From the NCBI GenBank assembly GCA_903862935.1, contig CAIOZY010000023.1:1-60163 (forward strand): 60,163 bases of DNA, written 5' to 3'. A program made the position numbers and the translations under genes. Source of the stretch: an uncultured Opitutaceae bacterium. Lineage in GTDB: Bacteria > Verrucomicrobiota > Verrucomicrobiia > Opitutales > Opitutaceae. Below the pieces are notes generated by a model. That model did no database searches, was not told where the DNA came from, and saw only the letters and a program-made list of their open reading frames with translations. Positions 43,921 to 52,121 of the stretch are shown here, piece by piece. The first letter of the stretch is position 1. Every line of letters starts with the position of its first letter.

Positions 43921-45159
43921 GTGACGCTCTCCGCTGCACAAGAGACGCCGTACTCCCACGAGCTTGCCTGGCCGCCCCACCTGCGCCCCTTTGACCCTTG
44001 GGACGAGTCCATCAAGGCGGACCCGTACGCCCACTATGCCTGGATGCACGAGCATGCGCCGGTCTTGCGCGCCCGCACTCCCGCGGGCGATGCTTGGTTT
44101 CTTTCTCGCTACCGGGACGTCCAGTTGGCCTTCCGCTCGGCCAAGATTTTCTCCTCCCGCCGGCCGGACCCGAAGGTCTTCCCTAATGTGGTTGCCTCGG
44201 ACGAGCCGGACCACACGAGATTGCGTTCCGTGGTGGCCCACGCGTTCACACCCAAGGCGGTCGCGAGGGTGGAGGGGCAGGTCAGGGCGACGGCCGAGGG
44301 GCTCTTGCGCCCAATGATCGCCTCCGGAGGAGGGGAGGTTGTGGGAAATTTTGCGATCCCGCTGACGATGAGCACGATCGCTGGACTCATGGGGCTTTCG
44401 CTCTCAAAGACGGCGCAGTTCCGCCAGTGGACGGAGGACTATACAAGCCTCTTGGGCCGCCTCTTGGGCAGTTCCCCGGGGTCGCCGACCGACGCCTCGG
44501 GTACAGCGGCCTTCGTCGCACACATGGACCAGGCGTTAGACGCAGCCCCCCTTGAGGCAGACACGGTGTTGTCGTGCATTGCGCGGTCGCGTGCAGACGG
44601 GAAAATCACGGGAAGCGAGGCGGCCGCGTTCGGCCCGCTCCTGTTCGACGCAGGGTCCCAGACTACCTCTCTGCTGATCGGCAACGGATTCATCGTCCTT
44701 TCCGAGATGCCTCACCTGTTGGCGAGGCTGCGGGCCAACCCCGCTGATGTGCCCAAGTTTGTCGAGGAGCTGCTCAGGTGCCGCTCGTCGGTCCACCGGA
44801 TGCGCCGGGTCACGACCGAGTCGGTAGAGGTCTCCGGGCAACGGATCCCGGAGGGGGCGGCCGTGTATCTGCTGATGGCGGCTGCCAACCGGGACGCCGA
44901 GAAGTTCCCCAACCCCGCAGTCTTCGACATGGACCGCGACACGGGCGGCCACCTGGGATTCGGCTTCGGGATCCACGCCTGCCTCGGCTCGTGGCTCGCC
45001 CGCATGGAGGCCCGCATCGTGTTCGAATTGTTAGCCCAGACGGTCTCCGCGGTCGCACTCGACCCGGATCCTCGGCGCGCGGTTGTCCCCATGACCGCGG
45101 GCAGCGGCGTGGTCAGTGGTCCGAAGGCGCTTACCGTTCGGCTCGCCCCGCTCCAGTGA
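43921..45159 (+). CDS. Cytochrome P450 with atypical I-helix (Gln for the conserved acid)
   Basis: A 412-residue soluble bacterial class I P450, starting with GTG at 43921. The heme loop is intact (FGFGIHACLGSWLARMEA, Cys about residue 353). The ExxR motif is in EELLRCR and HTRLRSVVAHAF is the C-helix. The I-helix reads FDAGSQTT, where the usual acid-alcohol pair (AGxET/DT) has Gln in place of Glu/Asp. Oxygen activation may thus differ, or the enzyme may use peroxide. It is translationally coupled to its likely electron donor, the ferredoxin at 45156. Substrate unknown. Confidence 0.93.
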   Translation: MTLSAAQETPYSHELAWPPHLRPFDPWDESIKADPYAHYAWMHEHAPVLRARTPAGDAWFLSRYRDVQLAFRSAKIFSSRRPDPKVFPNVVASDEPDHTRLRSVVAHAFTPKAVARVEGQVRATAEGLLRPMIASGGGEVVGNFAIPLTMSTIAGLMGLSLSKTAQFRQWTEDYTSLLGRLLGSSPGSPTDASGTAAFVAHMDQALDAAPLEADTVLSCIARSRADGKITGSEAAAFGPLLFDAGSQTTSLLIGNGFIVLSEMPHLLARLRANPADVPKFVEELLRCRSSVHRMRRVTTESVEVSGQRIPEGAAVYLLMAAANRDAEKFPNPAVFDMDRDTGGHLGFGFGIHACLGSWLARMEARIVFELLAQTVSAVALDPDPRRAVVPMTAGSGVVSGPKALTVRLAPLQ

Positions 45160-45467
45160 CGATCGAGGTGACCGATCGGGAGGGTAAGGCCCGCGCGATG
45201 GATTGGGCGCCGGGCCAGTCCCTGATGGAGGTGCTCAGGGACGCCGATCTGGTGCTCGCCTCCTGCGGTGGCAACGCAGTCTGCGGGACCTGCCACGTGC
45301 TGCTCGCCGGAGGCGCTGTCGCGAAACTCTCGGCTCCGAGCCCCGACGAGACCGAGACCCTCCGCGGCGCGGCGGAATTTGGCGAGGGCTCATCCCGGCT
45401 CTCCTGCCAGATCCCGTTTTCGAGGGAGTTGGACGGGATGCGCGTGCGCGTAGCGCCAGACTCCTAG
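45156..45467 (+). CDS. [2Fe-2S] ferredoxin, adrenodoxin type
   Basis: A 103-residue redox protein starting at GTG 45156, overlapping the P450 stop (GTGA). The cluster is bound by Cys in CGGNAVCGTCHV (CX5CX2C) and the distant Cys of LSCQIPF, the adrenodoxin/putidaredoxin pattern. It probably passes electrons to the P450. No ferredoxin reductase gene is in the window, so a shared reductase must serve it. Confidence 0.92.
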   Translation: MTIEVTDREGKARAMDWAPGQSLMEVLRDADLVLASCGGNAVCGTCHVLLAGGAVAKLSAPSPDETETLRGAAEFGEGSSRLSCQIPFSRELDGMRVRVAPDS

Positions 45468-45483
45468 ACCTGGACCGCTGGAG

Positions 45484-46497
45484 CTATTCGCACCGGGCGG
45501 CTTCGACGATCCGTCTTATGGACCTAGAATTCGTCGCCAGCGGAACGGCGCACTCGGGGGCGATGATCGCGACCCCCGCCTCGAGGGCGTAGGCCACCTC
45601 GCGGTCCACCTGGTCGATCTTGCCGCGGTAGAGGGTGTCGGGGTTGTTGACGTTGCCCGCAAGACGGATCCGCCCGTTCACGATCTCCACGGCGCGCTTG
45701 GCGTCGTTTTTCGAGTCGAAATGAAACGCGGCGAACCCCGATGTGGCGATATGACCCATGCGGTCGAGGGAGCGGCCGCAGATGTGCAAGATCACCGGGC
45801 AGGGCAGGAGTCCGGCGAGACGCTGATGGACCGGCAGCAGGTAGTCCCGGTACGTGTCGGCGTGGCAGAGGTCGCCCGTCAGGTGGTCGCCAAGGGTCAG
45901 GCAGTCAGCGCCCGCCTCCACCTGCGCCCGGCCGAACAGCACCGTGACCTCCGAAAGCCGCTCAAGGATCCGGCGGAGCTTGTCCGGGTCCTCCAGGACA
46001 AGGATCAGGAAGTTCTCGAGGCCGAACAGATGGTAGGCCAGGGTCCACGGCCCGAAGACCTTGCCAACCAAGGCGACCTCGTCGCCGTAGCGGCGCCTGA
46101 GGATGCGCAAGGCATCCAGCACCGTGCGGGTCGGCAACCGCTCCAGGAAGTCATCCGGGATCTCGACCTGCTCGGGCTCCTGGTAAAGGTAGAGTCCCGT
46201 GTCTGAAGACGGTCGCACTGCGGGCATGCGCGCCCGGTCGCCCCAGTCCATGATCGCGCCCATCGCCGCAGCCTCCTGGACCACCGAGAAATACGGGGCA
46301 ATCGCGTCATAGCCCAAAACGTCGAAGGCCGTCCCGGCCAGGGTCGCCATCTTCGAAGCGTCGTTGTGGACGTCAGGGAAGAAGCACCCCGTCTTTTCCA
46401 TGAGGTCCACGGTCGCGAGCGAAGTCGGGCTGCCCACGGCGGGCTCGCGGGTGGGCTGGCCATCTAGGGCCCTCAAAAAACGTTCGCGGGGTTTCAC
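45484..46497 (-). CDS. UroD-fold methyltransferase, MtaA/CmuA-like
   Basis: A 337-residue protein of the UroD superfamily. Unlike the protein at 15985, it keeps the zinc-site pattern of MtaA-type corrinoid methyltransferases: HIC in PVILHICGRS and a late Cys in APECAVPL (HxC...C). It also starts MKPRERFLRALDGQPTREP, typical of that group. The partner would be a methylcobamide or methyl-tetrahydrofolate protein; no corrinoid-binding protein is encoded nearby. The acceptor thiol is unknown. It converges with the ferredoxin gene. Confidence 0.83.
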   Translation of the reverse strand: MKPRERFLRALDGQPTREPAVGSPTSLATVDLMEKTGCFFPDVHNDASKMATLAGTAFDVLGYDAIAPYFSVVQEAAAMGAIMDWGDRARMPAVRPSSDTGLYLYQEPEQVEIPDDFLERLPTRTVLDALRILRRRYGDEVALVGKVFGPWTLAYHLFGLENFLILVLEDPDKLRRILERLSEVTVLFGRAQVEAGADCLTLGDHLTGDLCHADTYRDYLLPVHQRLAGLLPCPVILHICGRSLDRMGHIATSGFAAFHFDSKNDAKRAVEIVNGRIRLAGNVNNPDTLYRGKIDQVDREVAYALEAGVAIIAPECAVPLATNSRSIRRIVEAARCE

Positions 46498-46556
46498 GTT
46501 CGGCGGTTTGCTCCCTCCAAGCCCTATCCCCCGGTCACACGGGAGGCAACACCATC

Positions 46557-47276
46557 ATGAAAACACCCGGAACTGTTCTGATCACGGGCACCAACCGAGG
46601 CATCGGGCTCGGCCTCACGCGGCACTTCGCGCTGCGGGGCTGGCGGGTCTTCGCCGCCTGCCGCCGCCCCTCCGAGGCTACCGCACTGCGAGCTGTTGCC
46701 GCGGCCCACGCCGGCCGGGTAGAGGTGCTGAAACTGGAGGTGCGCGATCAAGCGGGCGTTGAGACGATGGGCCGCGAGCTGCTCTCACGAACGGCTTCCC
46801 TGGACCTGCTCGTCAATAACGCCGGTATTCTGCCCGGCGACGACAGCGAGGCAGCCGGGAATTTGAGCATCGCTCCAATCCTCGACGCATTTGACGTCAA
46901 CGTGGCAGGTGTCATCCGGGTGACCCAGGCTGTGCTGCCGCTCTTGCGCAAAGGATCCAACCCGAGGATCGTCAACATTACCTCGGGAGGGGGGTCATTG
47001 AAGGCGACGAGCTTTCGGCGGCATTATTCGTATTCGTTGTCCAAAGCCGCGCTAAACATGTTCACGCGGCGTGCGGCGCACGACCTGAAGCCGTCCGGGA
47101 TTACCGTGGTGTGCGTCTCGCCGGGATTCATCAGGACCGACATGGCTGGCCCCGAGGCGACGCTGCCGCTCGACGAAGCAACGGAGGTCCTCGCCGGGAC
47201 CTTCGAGAGGCTCGGACCCGAGCAGACCGGGCAGTGGATCGACCGATTCGGCCAGCCCTCGGAATTCGCCTGGTAG
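46557..47276 (+). CDS. Short-chain dehydrogenase/reductase, C-factor-like
   Basis: A 239-residue SDR. Cofactor motif TGTNRGIGLG, NNAG in LLVNNAGILPG, catalytic Ser in VNITSGGG and YSLSK (Tyr/Lys) are intact. The sequence resembles the CsgA/sniffer-like group. It has a GGAGG Shine-Dalgarno 10 nt upstream of the ATG. Substrate unknown. The gene at 47338 follows on the same strand. Confidence 0.87.
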   Translation: MKTPGTVLITGTNRGIGLGLTRHFALRGWRVFAACRRPSEATALRAVAAAHAGRVEVLKLEVRDQAGVETMGRELLSRTASLDLLVNNAGILPGDDSEAAGNLSIAPILDAFDVNVAGVIRVTQAVLPLLRKGSNPRIVNITSGGGSLKATSFRRHYSYSLSKAALNMFTRRAAHDLKPSGITVVCVSPGFIRTDMAGPEATLPLDEATEVLAGTFERLGPEQTGQWIDRFGQPSEFAW

Positions 47277-47337
47277 GGGCTTGGCGGACGGCCGTTTCCG
47301 AGTTGCGGCCTAGCTGGCCAGACTCCACGGTGGCGGG

Positions 47338-47877
47338 ATGCTTTCGACCCTTGTCATGACGGTCATCGGGGCCGACCGGCCCGGCCTCGTCCAGGTGGTG
47401 GCGGCGCGGGTTGCCGACCACGGGGGCAACTGGCTTGAGAGCCGGATGTGCCGGCTCGGCGGGCAGTTCGCGGGTATTCTCCGGATCGAAGTGGACGCCG
47501 CGCGGCGCCAATCGCTGGAGGAGGCGCTGCGCGCGCTAGACGGAGAGGGCCTAAACGTAACGATCCGCTCCGATCCTGGCGAGGCAGCCGCGGGTATGAA
47601 GGCTGCCGGAGGCGTGCACGCTGTCGTTGAGATTGTCGGGCAAGACCGCACGGGAATCCTGCGAAGCGTGTCAGGGGCTCTCGCCGCCCGCGGCGTCAAC
47701 GTGGAGGACTTGGCCTCGGAGCGCGTGAGCGCCCCCATGGGAGGGGGAACACTTTTCCGGGCAAGGGCCGCGGTCCTTGTGCCGCCAACCGTGGAACTTG
47801 CCGCGCTGCGGGCCGAGCTTGAGAAGATAGGCTCCGACCTGATCGTGGATGTGAAGTTGGAGACGGGGCTTCCGTGA
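47338..47877 (+). CDS. Double ACT-domain regulatory protein (GcvR-like)
   Basis: A 179-residue protein composed of two ACT domains (about 3-80: VMTVIGADRPGLVQVVAARV; about 92-170: AVVEIVGQDRTGILRSVSGA), with no enzymatic or DNA-binding domain. It belongs with GcvR-type proteins that bind small molecules such as glycine. Its stop overlaps the GTG of the porin gene (GTGA at 47874), so expression is coupled. A link between a ligand-sensing ACT protein and a porin is suggestive but unproven. Confidence 0.85.
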   Translation: MLSTLVMTVIGADRPGLVQVVAARVADHGGNWLESRMCRLGGQFAGILRIEVDAARRQSLEEALRALDGEGLNVTIRSDPGEAAAGMKAAGGVHAVVEIVGQDRTGILRSVSGALAARGVNVEDLASERVSAPMGGGTLFRARAAVLVPPTVELAALRAELEKIGSDLIVDVKLETGLP

Positions 47878-49172
47878 AGGGACGGACGGTTCCCCGAGGC
47901 GCCGTGGCGGTTCTCCTCGCTGCGATCATTCTGGGAGTGCCCCAGGGACACCTTCAGGGGGCCGGTTCGCCCGCGCAGGCCACGGACCTGCTCAGCGCCG
48001 TTACGCTCGGGCAGTTCTACGGCCAGGGCCGCTACCGGTTTGAGGAATACGAACAGGCCTCGACGGCGGCCGCCCCGATCGTCGGGGTGGGGAAGGCCTC
48101 GACCTTCCGCGTCGATTTGGGCTATCGGACGGCGCCGTTCGATGGGCTTTCCTTCTTTGCGGATTTGAACGGGGTTTTTGCCGTGGGCAGCGACCTGTAC
48201 CGGATCGCCACACTGTCCTCGCAGAACAAGGTGGGCTTCCCGACGATCAACGACCCGACAGGCACGGACTTGCATCAGCTCGAGCTCGTGTGGAGCCGGG
48301 CCGGTTCGCCGGTCCGGTTCAAGATCGGCCGCGACGAACTCCAGCTCAACAACGGGCGGTTCATCGGAAACTCCCTCTGGAGGCAGACGCCGCAAACCGT
48401 GGACCTGGCCCAGGTCGGCCTGTCCACCGGCGGCGGCCTGGAACTTGCCTACACGTACATGGCGCGAGTGCACCGAACACTGGGCAGGAACGCAACGGAT
48501 GGAACCCTGTCCATGGACTCCCACCTGGCGACTGCCGGGTGGAGCCGGTCCGGCGTCATCTCAGCCAGTGCCTACGGCCTCTGGCTTAACTATGACCGGC
48601 CGGACGAATGGATCTATTCGACCTCAAGCCTGGGCCTGAGAGTGACCGGTCCCTATCCGATCAACGCGGACTGGTCCGTCGTCTATACTGCCGACTTTGC
48701 CCGGCAGAGAAACTTCGCACACAACCCCAACCGCGTCTCGGAGCCGTACTGGGACTACGAACTTGGAGTGTCATTCCGAGGCGAGTCCGCACTGCTCGGA
48801 TGGACGGTGCTCGGGGCGAGGAGCGCAACCGACATCTTGACGACCCCCCTCTCCCCGCCCTTCAACGGCTGGGTGGAGAAATTTGGCCCGAATCCGGCGG
48901 TGGCCGCGGGTGCGGGTGAGAATATCCGTTACGCGAGTCTTTCGGGGCCCGTGCCTGCGGTCCCTGGCCTCACCCACGTGCTGGTCTATTACGAGTACTA
49001 TGCCGACACGACCAAGGCCCACTTCGGCAGCGAGGTCGATTTTGCGCTCGAGTGGAAGGCCGCGCCTATCGGCAAGGCGCTGACGTTGGGCCTGCGCTTT
49101 GGGGCCTACCGTGCGGACACTCTCTACTCCAACTGCCTCAGGGACTCGATTTACGCCGTGTACGCCTTCTGA
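47874..49172 (+). CDS. Outer-membrane porin, alginate-export family
   Basis: A 432-residue exported beta-barrel starting with GTG at 47874. Signal peptide (AVAVLLAAIILGVPQG) is followed by alternating amphipathic strands with many aromatic residues and a terminal Phe (SIYAVYAF). The middle part IGRDELQLNNGRFIGNSLWR with QTPQTVDLAQVG matches the Alginate_exp family in position and content. It probably lets oligosaccharides or organic acids cross the outer membrane. Alginate itself is not supported by neighbours. Confidence 0.8.
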   Translation: MKGRTVPRGAVAVLLAAIILGVPQGHLQGAGSPAQATDLLSAVTLGQFYGQGRYRFEEYEQASTAAAPIVGVGKASTFRVDLGYRTAPFDGLSFFADLNGVFAVGSDLYRIATLSSQNKVGFPTINDPTGTDLHQLELVWSRAGSPVRFKIGRDELQLNNGRFIGNSLWRQTPQTVDLAQVGLSTGGGLELAYTYMARVHRTLGRNATDGTLSMDSHLATAGWSRSGVISASAYGLWLNYDRPDEWIYSTSSLGLRVTGPYPINADWSVVYTADFARQRNFAHNPNRVSEPYWDYELGVSFRGESALLGWTVLGARSATDILTTPLSPPFNGWVEKFGPNPAVAAGAGENIRYASLSGPVPAVPGLTHVLVYYEYYADTTKAHFGSEVDFALEWKAAPIGKALTLGLRFGAYRADTLYSNCLRDSIYAVYAF

Positions 49173-49376
49173 GGTTGGGCTGTGGGGGTGAGTCCTGTCC
49201 GTTTTTCCCCGGCGGCCTTCACCGCCTCCCCAGGGCAACGACATGCAGAGGATGGTGCGACCGGAACTTATCCTGCAAAGCGGGAGGAGTGCCCTTATTG
49301 TTCCCGTTACCCCCTGGAGACTCTGTTTGAGCGGACGGGACCGCGGCGACTGAGGGCGACCGGGGTTGGAAAATGA

Positions 49377-49409
49377 CAGGGGCGCCCCCGCAGAACGGGG
49401 GCGCCCCTG
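49377..49409 (-). terminator. Rho-independent terminator of the TonB-C gene
   Basis: Perfect 14-bp stem, 49377-49390 with 49396-49409 (CAGGGGCGCCCCCG and its complement), loop of 5 nt. On the minus strand it is followed by TCATTTT. It lies 18 bp after the stop of the gene at 49428. The upstream 49173-49376 holds no gene. Confidence 0.88.
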
Positions 49410-49427
49410 GTTGTATTCTTGGTTTCC

Positions 49428-49814
49428 TTAGCGGGTCGAGGTGAACGCGTCACTGTTGACGATGCGCATCGGCAGGACGACTTTCGTCGCCACCGGGACA
49501 CCGTTGCGCTGCGCCGGGACGAACTCCCAGTGCTTCAGCGCATCCACGACGGCACCCGCCAGCTCGTCGTCGACGTGCGACTTCAAGCTAAACGCGGATG
49601 TCTGGCCCGTCGGGCTCACCGTGAACTCCACTTCGACTTTCTCGCCGGCGTGCCCAGCTCCAACGTGGGGCATGACCACCACGCGCGGGACTGGGAAGCC
49701 GGCGGTTTTGCGACACGACTCGATGTAGGCCTGTTCGACCGTGATCGCCGAGGAGGCGAACGGAGCGAGACCGGCCAGAGCGAGCAGAGCCGCGACTTTA
49801 TGAGCATTTTTCAT
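49428..49814 (-). CDS. TonB C-terminal-domain mini-protein (periplasmic)
   Basis: A 128-residue protein with a signal peptide (LLALAGLAPFASSA) and then only a TonB C-terminal domain (PRVVVMPHVGAGHAGEKVEV, VSPTGQTSAFSLKSHVDDEL, ALKHWEFVPAQRNGVPVATK). No N-terminal membrane anchor and no proline-rich spacer remain. It therefore cannot energise receptors like classical TonB and may be periplasmic. A 6-bp hairpin (CTCCGC/GCGGAG at 49824-49841) covers its Shine-Dalgarno. The next gene right is a broken TonB-dependent receptor. Confidence 0.8.
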   Translation of the reverse strand: MKNAHKVAALLALAGLAPFASSAITVEQAYIESCRKTAGFPVPRVVVMPHVGAGHAGEKVEVEFTVSPTGQTSAFSLKSHVDDELAGAVVDALKHWEFVPAQRNGVPVATKVVLPMRIVNSDAFTSTR

Positions 49815-50379
49815 GGCTATAATCTCCGCGGTGAGGCGGAGGTTTGTTTTCTTGGTTAGGCACCCAATGCCTCCCGTGCGGTTGAGGCGCGCGAGACGAT
49901 CAGGCGTTCTGGCAACGTCGAGCCGGTAGGCCCGCAGCCGCCAAAAGTCGGTTTTGGGGTCGGAACCAAGAGCAAGGCTGAGGAAAGGCGGATGCTCCCC
50001 CGCGTTTCCCTAGGGGATCAAAGAACAACACCAGATGGTGTCCGCACAATGTTATGCAGGTTCCGGGCCAGCCTAGCTTGCTCGCAGGCGGCGGCCGGTC
50101 GCCCGGGCGTTAATTTTCCGTCAATGCACCCGCGCCCGCCCGAGACAAGGCGGCGGCAGAAACTGAAGGCGGGAAGCGCTGCCAATCGCCGGGCACCAGA
50201 GGTTCCAGAGTGAGCCCTGGGAACGGCTAGAGGGTGGGGTGCGACATTCCGTTTGCTAGCCAATAGGCACGGCACCCGGCGCGAGTCGGAGACTCTCCCC
50301 TCGGACTAGGCCCGGCCAAATCCGATCGGTAAGACCCGATTGGCAGGTCTTACCGGCGGAGTGCTACAAGCCGTGGGTC
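49815..50379. other. Gene-free region between TonB-C gene and receptor remnant
   Basis: About 565 bp without a convincing gene. It holds a 6-bp hairpin near 49824-49841 at the TonB-C gene start and a perfect inverted repeat CGGTAAGACC/GGTCTTACCG (50327-50336 and 50346-50355, 9-nt spacer) with no T run. The repeat is either an operator or a recombination scar. Stop codons interrupt the receptor frame upstream at 50257. Confidence 0.45.
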
Positions 50380-51768
50380 AGGTCCGGCTCACGCCGGGTT
50401 GCGAGTGTCCTTGAGCTGAAGGGGCAGTTCGATCCGGGTACCAGCACCGACAAGGGCCAGGCGTACTCGGCGTTCTTCCAGACACGATTCAAGGACACCT
50501 GGACCCTCCGCATCCAGGGGCGCTCCGCCTACAACCGCAACGACACCCGCGAGTTGTCGCAGAAGTCGCAGACGGTCGTCCTGGCCAACCCGCCGCAGAA
50601 TTCCACCCTCAAGCGCCAGTACCAGCACATCGACAACGCGCACCGATACAGCTATTTTGACATGAACCTATACGGCACGGTCGGACCGAAGTCCTTCCAG
50701 AACACCGTTATCGTCGGGGTGGGCGGCGGCGCGGAGTCCTTCGACAACCGCCGGTGGGGTTTCGGAGGCACCCTCTTGAGCTCCGCGTCGGTCACCTTCC
50801 TCAATCCCGTGGTCGGCGTGACGCCCTGGGCCCCCGACGGCACAAGCCCGCAGGACACGAAGAACTACATCACGGCGTTTGGCGCCTATATCTCGGATTT
50901 AATCAAGTTTGGCGACCGGTGGCATCTTACCCTGGGATCGCGCCGTGACCAACAGAACGCACACGGCATCGATGCAATCAACCCGACCAAGACACCGTAT
51001 GCGCACGCTCTGGTCTCGGCGACGGTTTCACAGGTCGGCGCAATCTACGACTTCACGAAGGTTGTTTCAGGCTACGTCGCATGGAGCCAGTCGTTTGTTC
51101 CCGCCACGATCACCAACGCAGACGCCAACGGAAACTATGGCTTTCCCCCGCAGAAGGGCGAGCAATGGGAGGGTGGTATTAAGCTCGAGACGCCCGACCA
51201 CAAGCTGTTCCTGTCGATGGCGACCTATTATATCACTCGGACGAACGTAGCCGTGGCAACGAATACGGTGACCGCCAACAATATCCCGATCTTCCGGCTG
51301 GACGGCGCCCAGCACTCTGAGGGCGCGGAGCTTGAGATGGAGTGGCAGCCCCTGCCCAACTGGCAGTTCCAAGGTGGCGTCGCCGTGGGCAAGGCCTTTG
51401 TCGCCTCCTCAATCAAGAACCCGACGACCGTTGGACTGTATCTCGCGAATGCGCCGACCAAGACCGCCACCCTTTGGAACCGTTACAACATTCCACACGG
51501 CCCCCTCAAGGGGCTGGGCTTCGGACTCGGAATTATCAACGTGGGCAGCGAGTGGAATGGTGACCCCACCACTGCCTCCTACTTCCCGATTGCCGGCTGG
51601 ACCCGTTTTGATGGCGATATGTATTACCAGTGGCACCGCTACAAGTTCAGCCTCGACGTGAGAAACGTCTTTGACCGGCAATACATCCAGATCGCCCAGA
51701 ATGCCCTTCAGATGTACCCCGGCGATCCGCGCAAGCTGACGATCACGGTCTCGACTCACTTCTGATTC
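50380..51768 (+). pseudogene. 5'-truncated TonB-dependent receptor
   Basis: Reading the frame upstream of the first ATG at 50554 still gives receptor-like sequence (SVLELKGQFDPGTSTDKGQA, FKDTWTLRIQGRSAYNRND). The gene thus begins inside the barrel and lacks start codon, signal peptide, TonB box and plug. The C-terminal about 460 residues are complete to the barrel-closing Phe (TITVSTHF) and followed by a good terminator. Siderophore-receptor-like segments (SGYVAWSQSFVPATITNADA, KGEQWEGGIKLETPD) place it in the ferrichrome-type family. It is surely non-functional as a transporter. Confidence 0.82.
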
Positions 51769-51815
51769 AGGTACGCCCGACCCTGTCGACCGGGATGGGG
51801 CGCCGCAGGATTTCC

Positions 51816-51851
51816 AAGCGGAGGACGGCCAAAGGCCGTCCTCCGCTTTTT
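51816..51851 (+). terminator. Rho-independent terminator of the receptor remnant
   Basis: Perfect 15-bp stem, 51816-51830 with 51834-51848, loop AAA, followed by T5 (51847-51851). One of the strongest terminators in the window. Confidence 0.93.
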
Positions 51852-52121
51852 GTTGCCGGCGGCCATGGATCCAGAGACAGGCTCCCAGCAAAGATGTGGA
51901 CTCTGTCGAGGTCCATCCTGTGCCTTCCGCTTCTGCTTCGGTTGGTTTTTCTACCCAAAGTCTCTCCTGGTTGCAGAACACGGACTCGCCCGATGCGGCC
52001 AGGTCGCGAGCGAGAGAGCCCCCTGTGGACTATGGTTCCGAGGGAGTACGCAGCTTCCGGCGCCTTCTTCAGGGCTTGATATTTGCGTGTCAAAGGCTGC
52101 GGAACGCTTTAAACGGCATAC
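51852..52121. other. Gene-free spacer before the gene at 52122
   Basis: Several frames are open but none has codon use or motifs of a gene. The promoter of the gene at 52122 should lie here; no clear -10/-35 can be assigned. Confidence 0.3.

Noticed and set aside
49900-50300. A possible tRNA or other structural RNA in the gene-free stretch
   Set aside because: No cloverleaf with a T-loop GGTTCGA-type consensus could be built on either strand.
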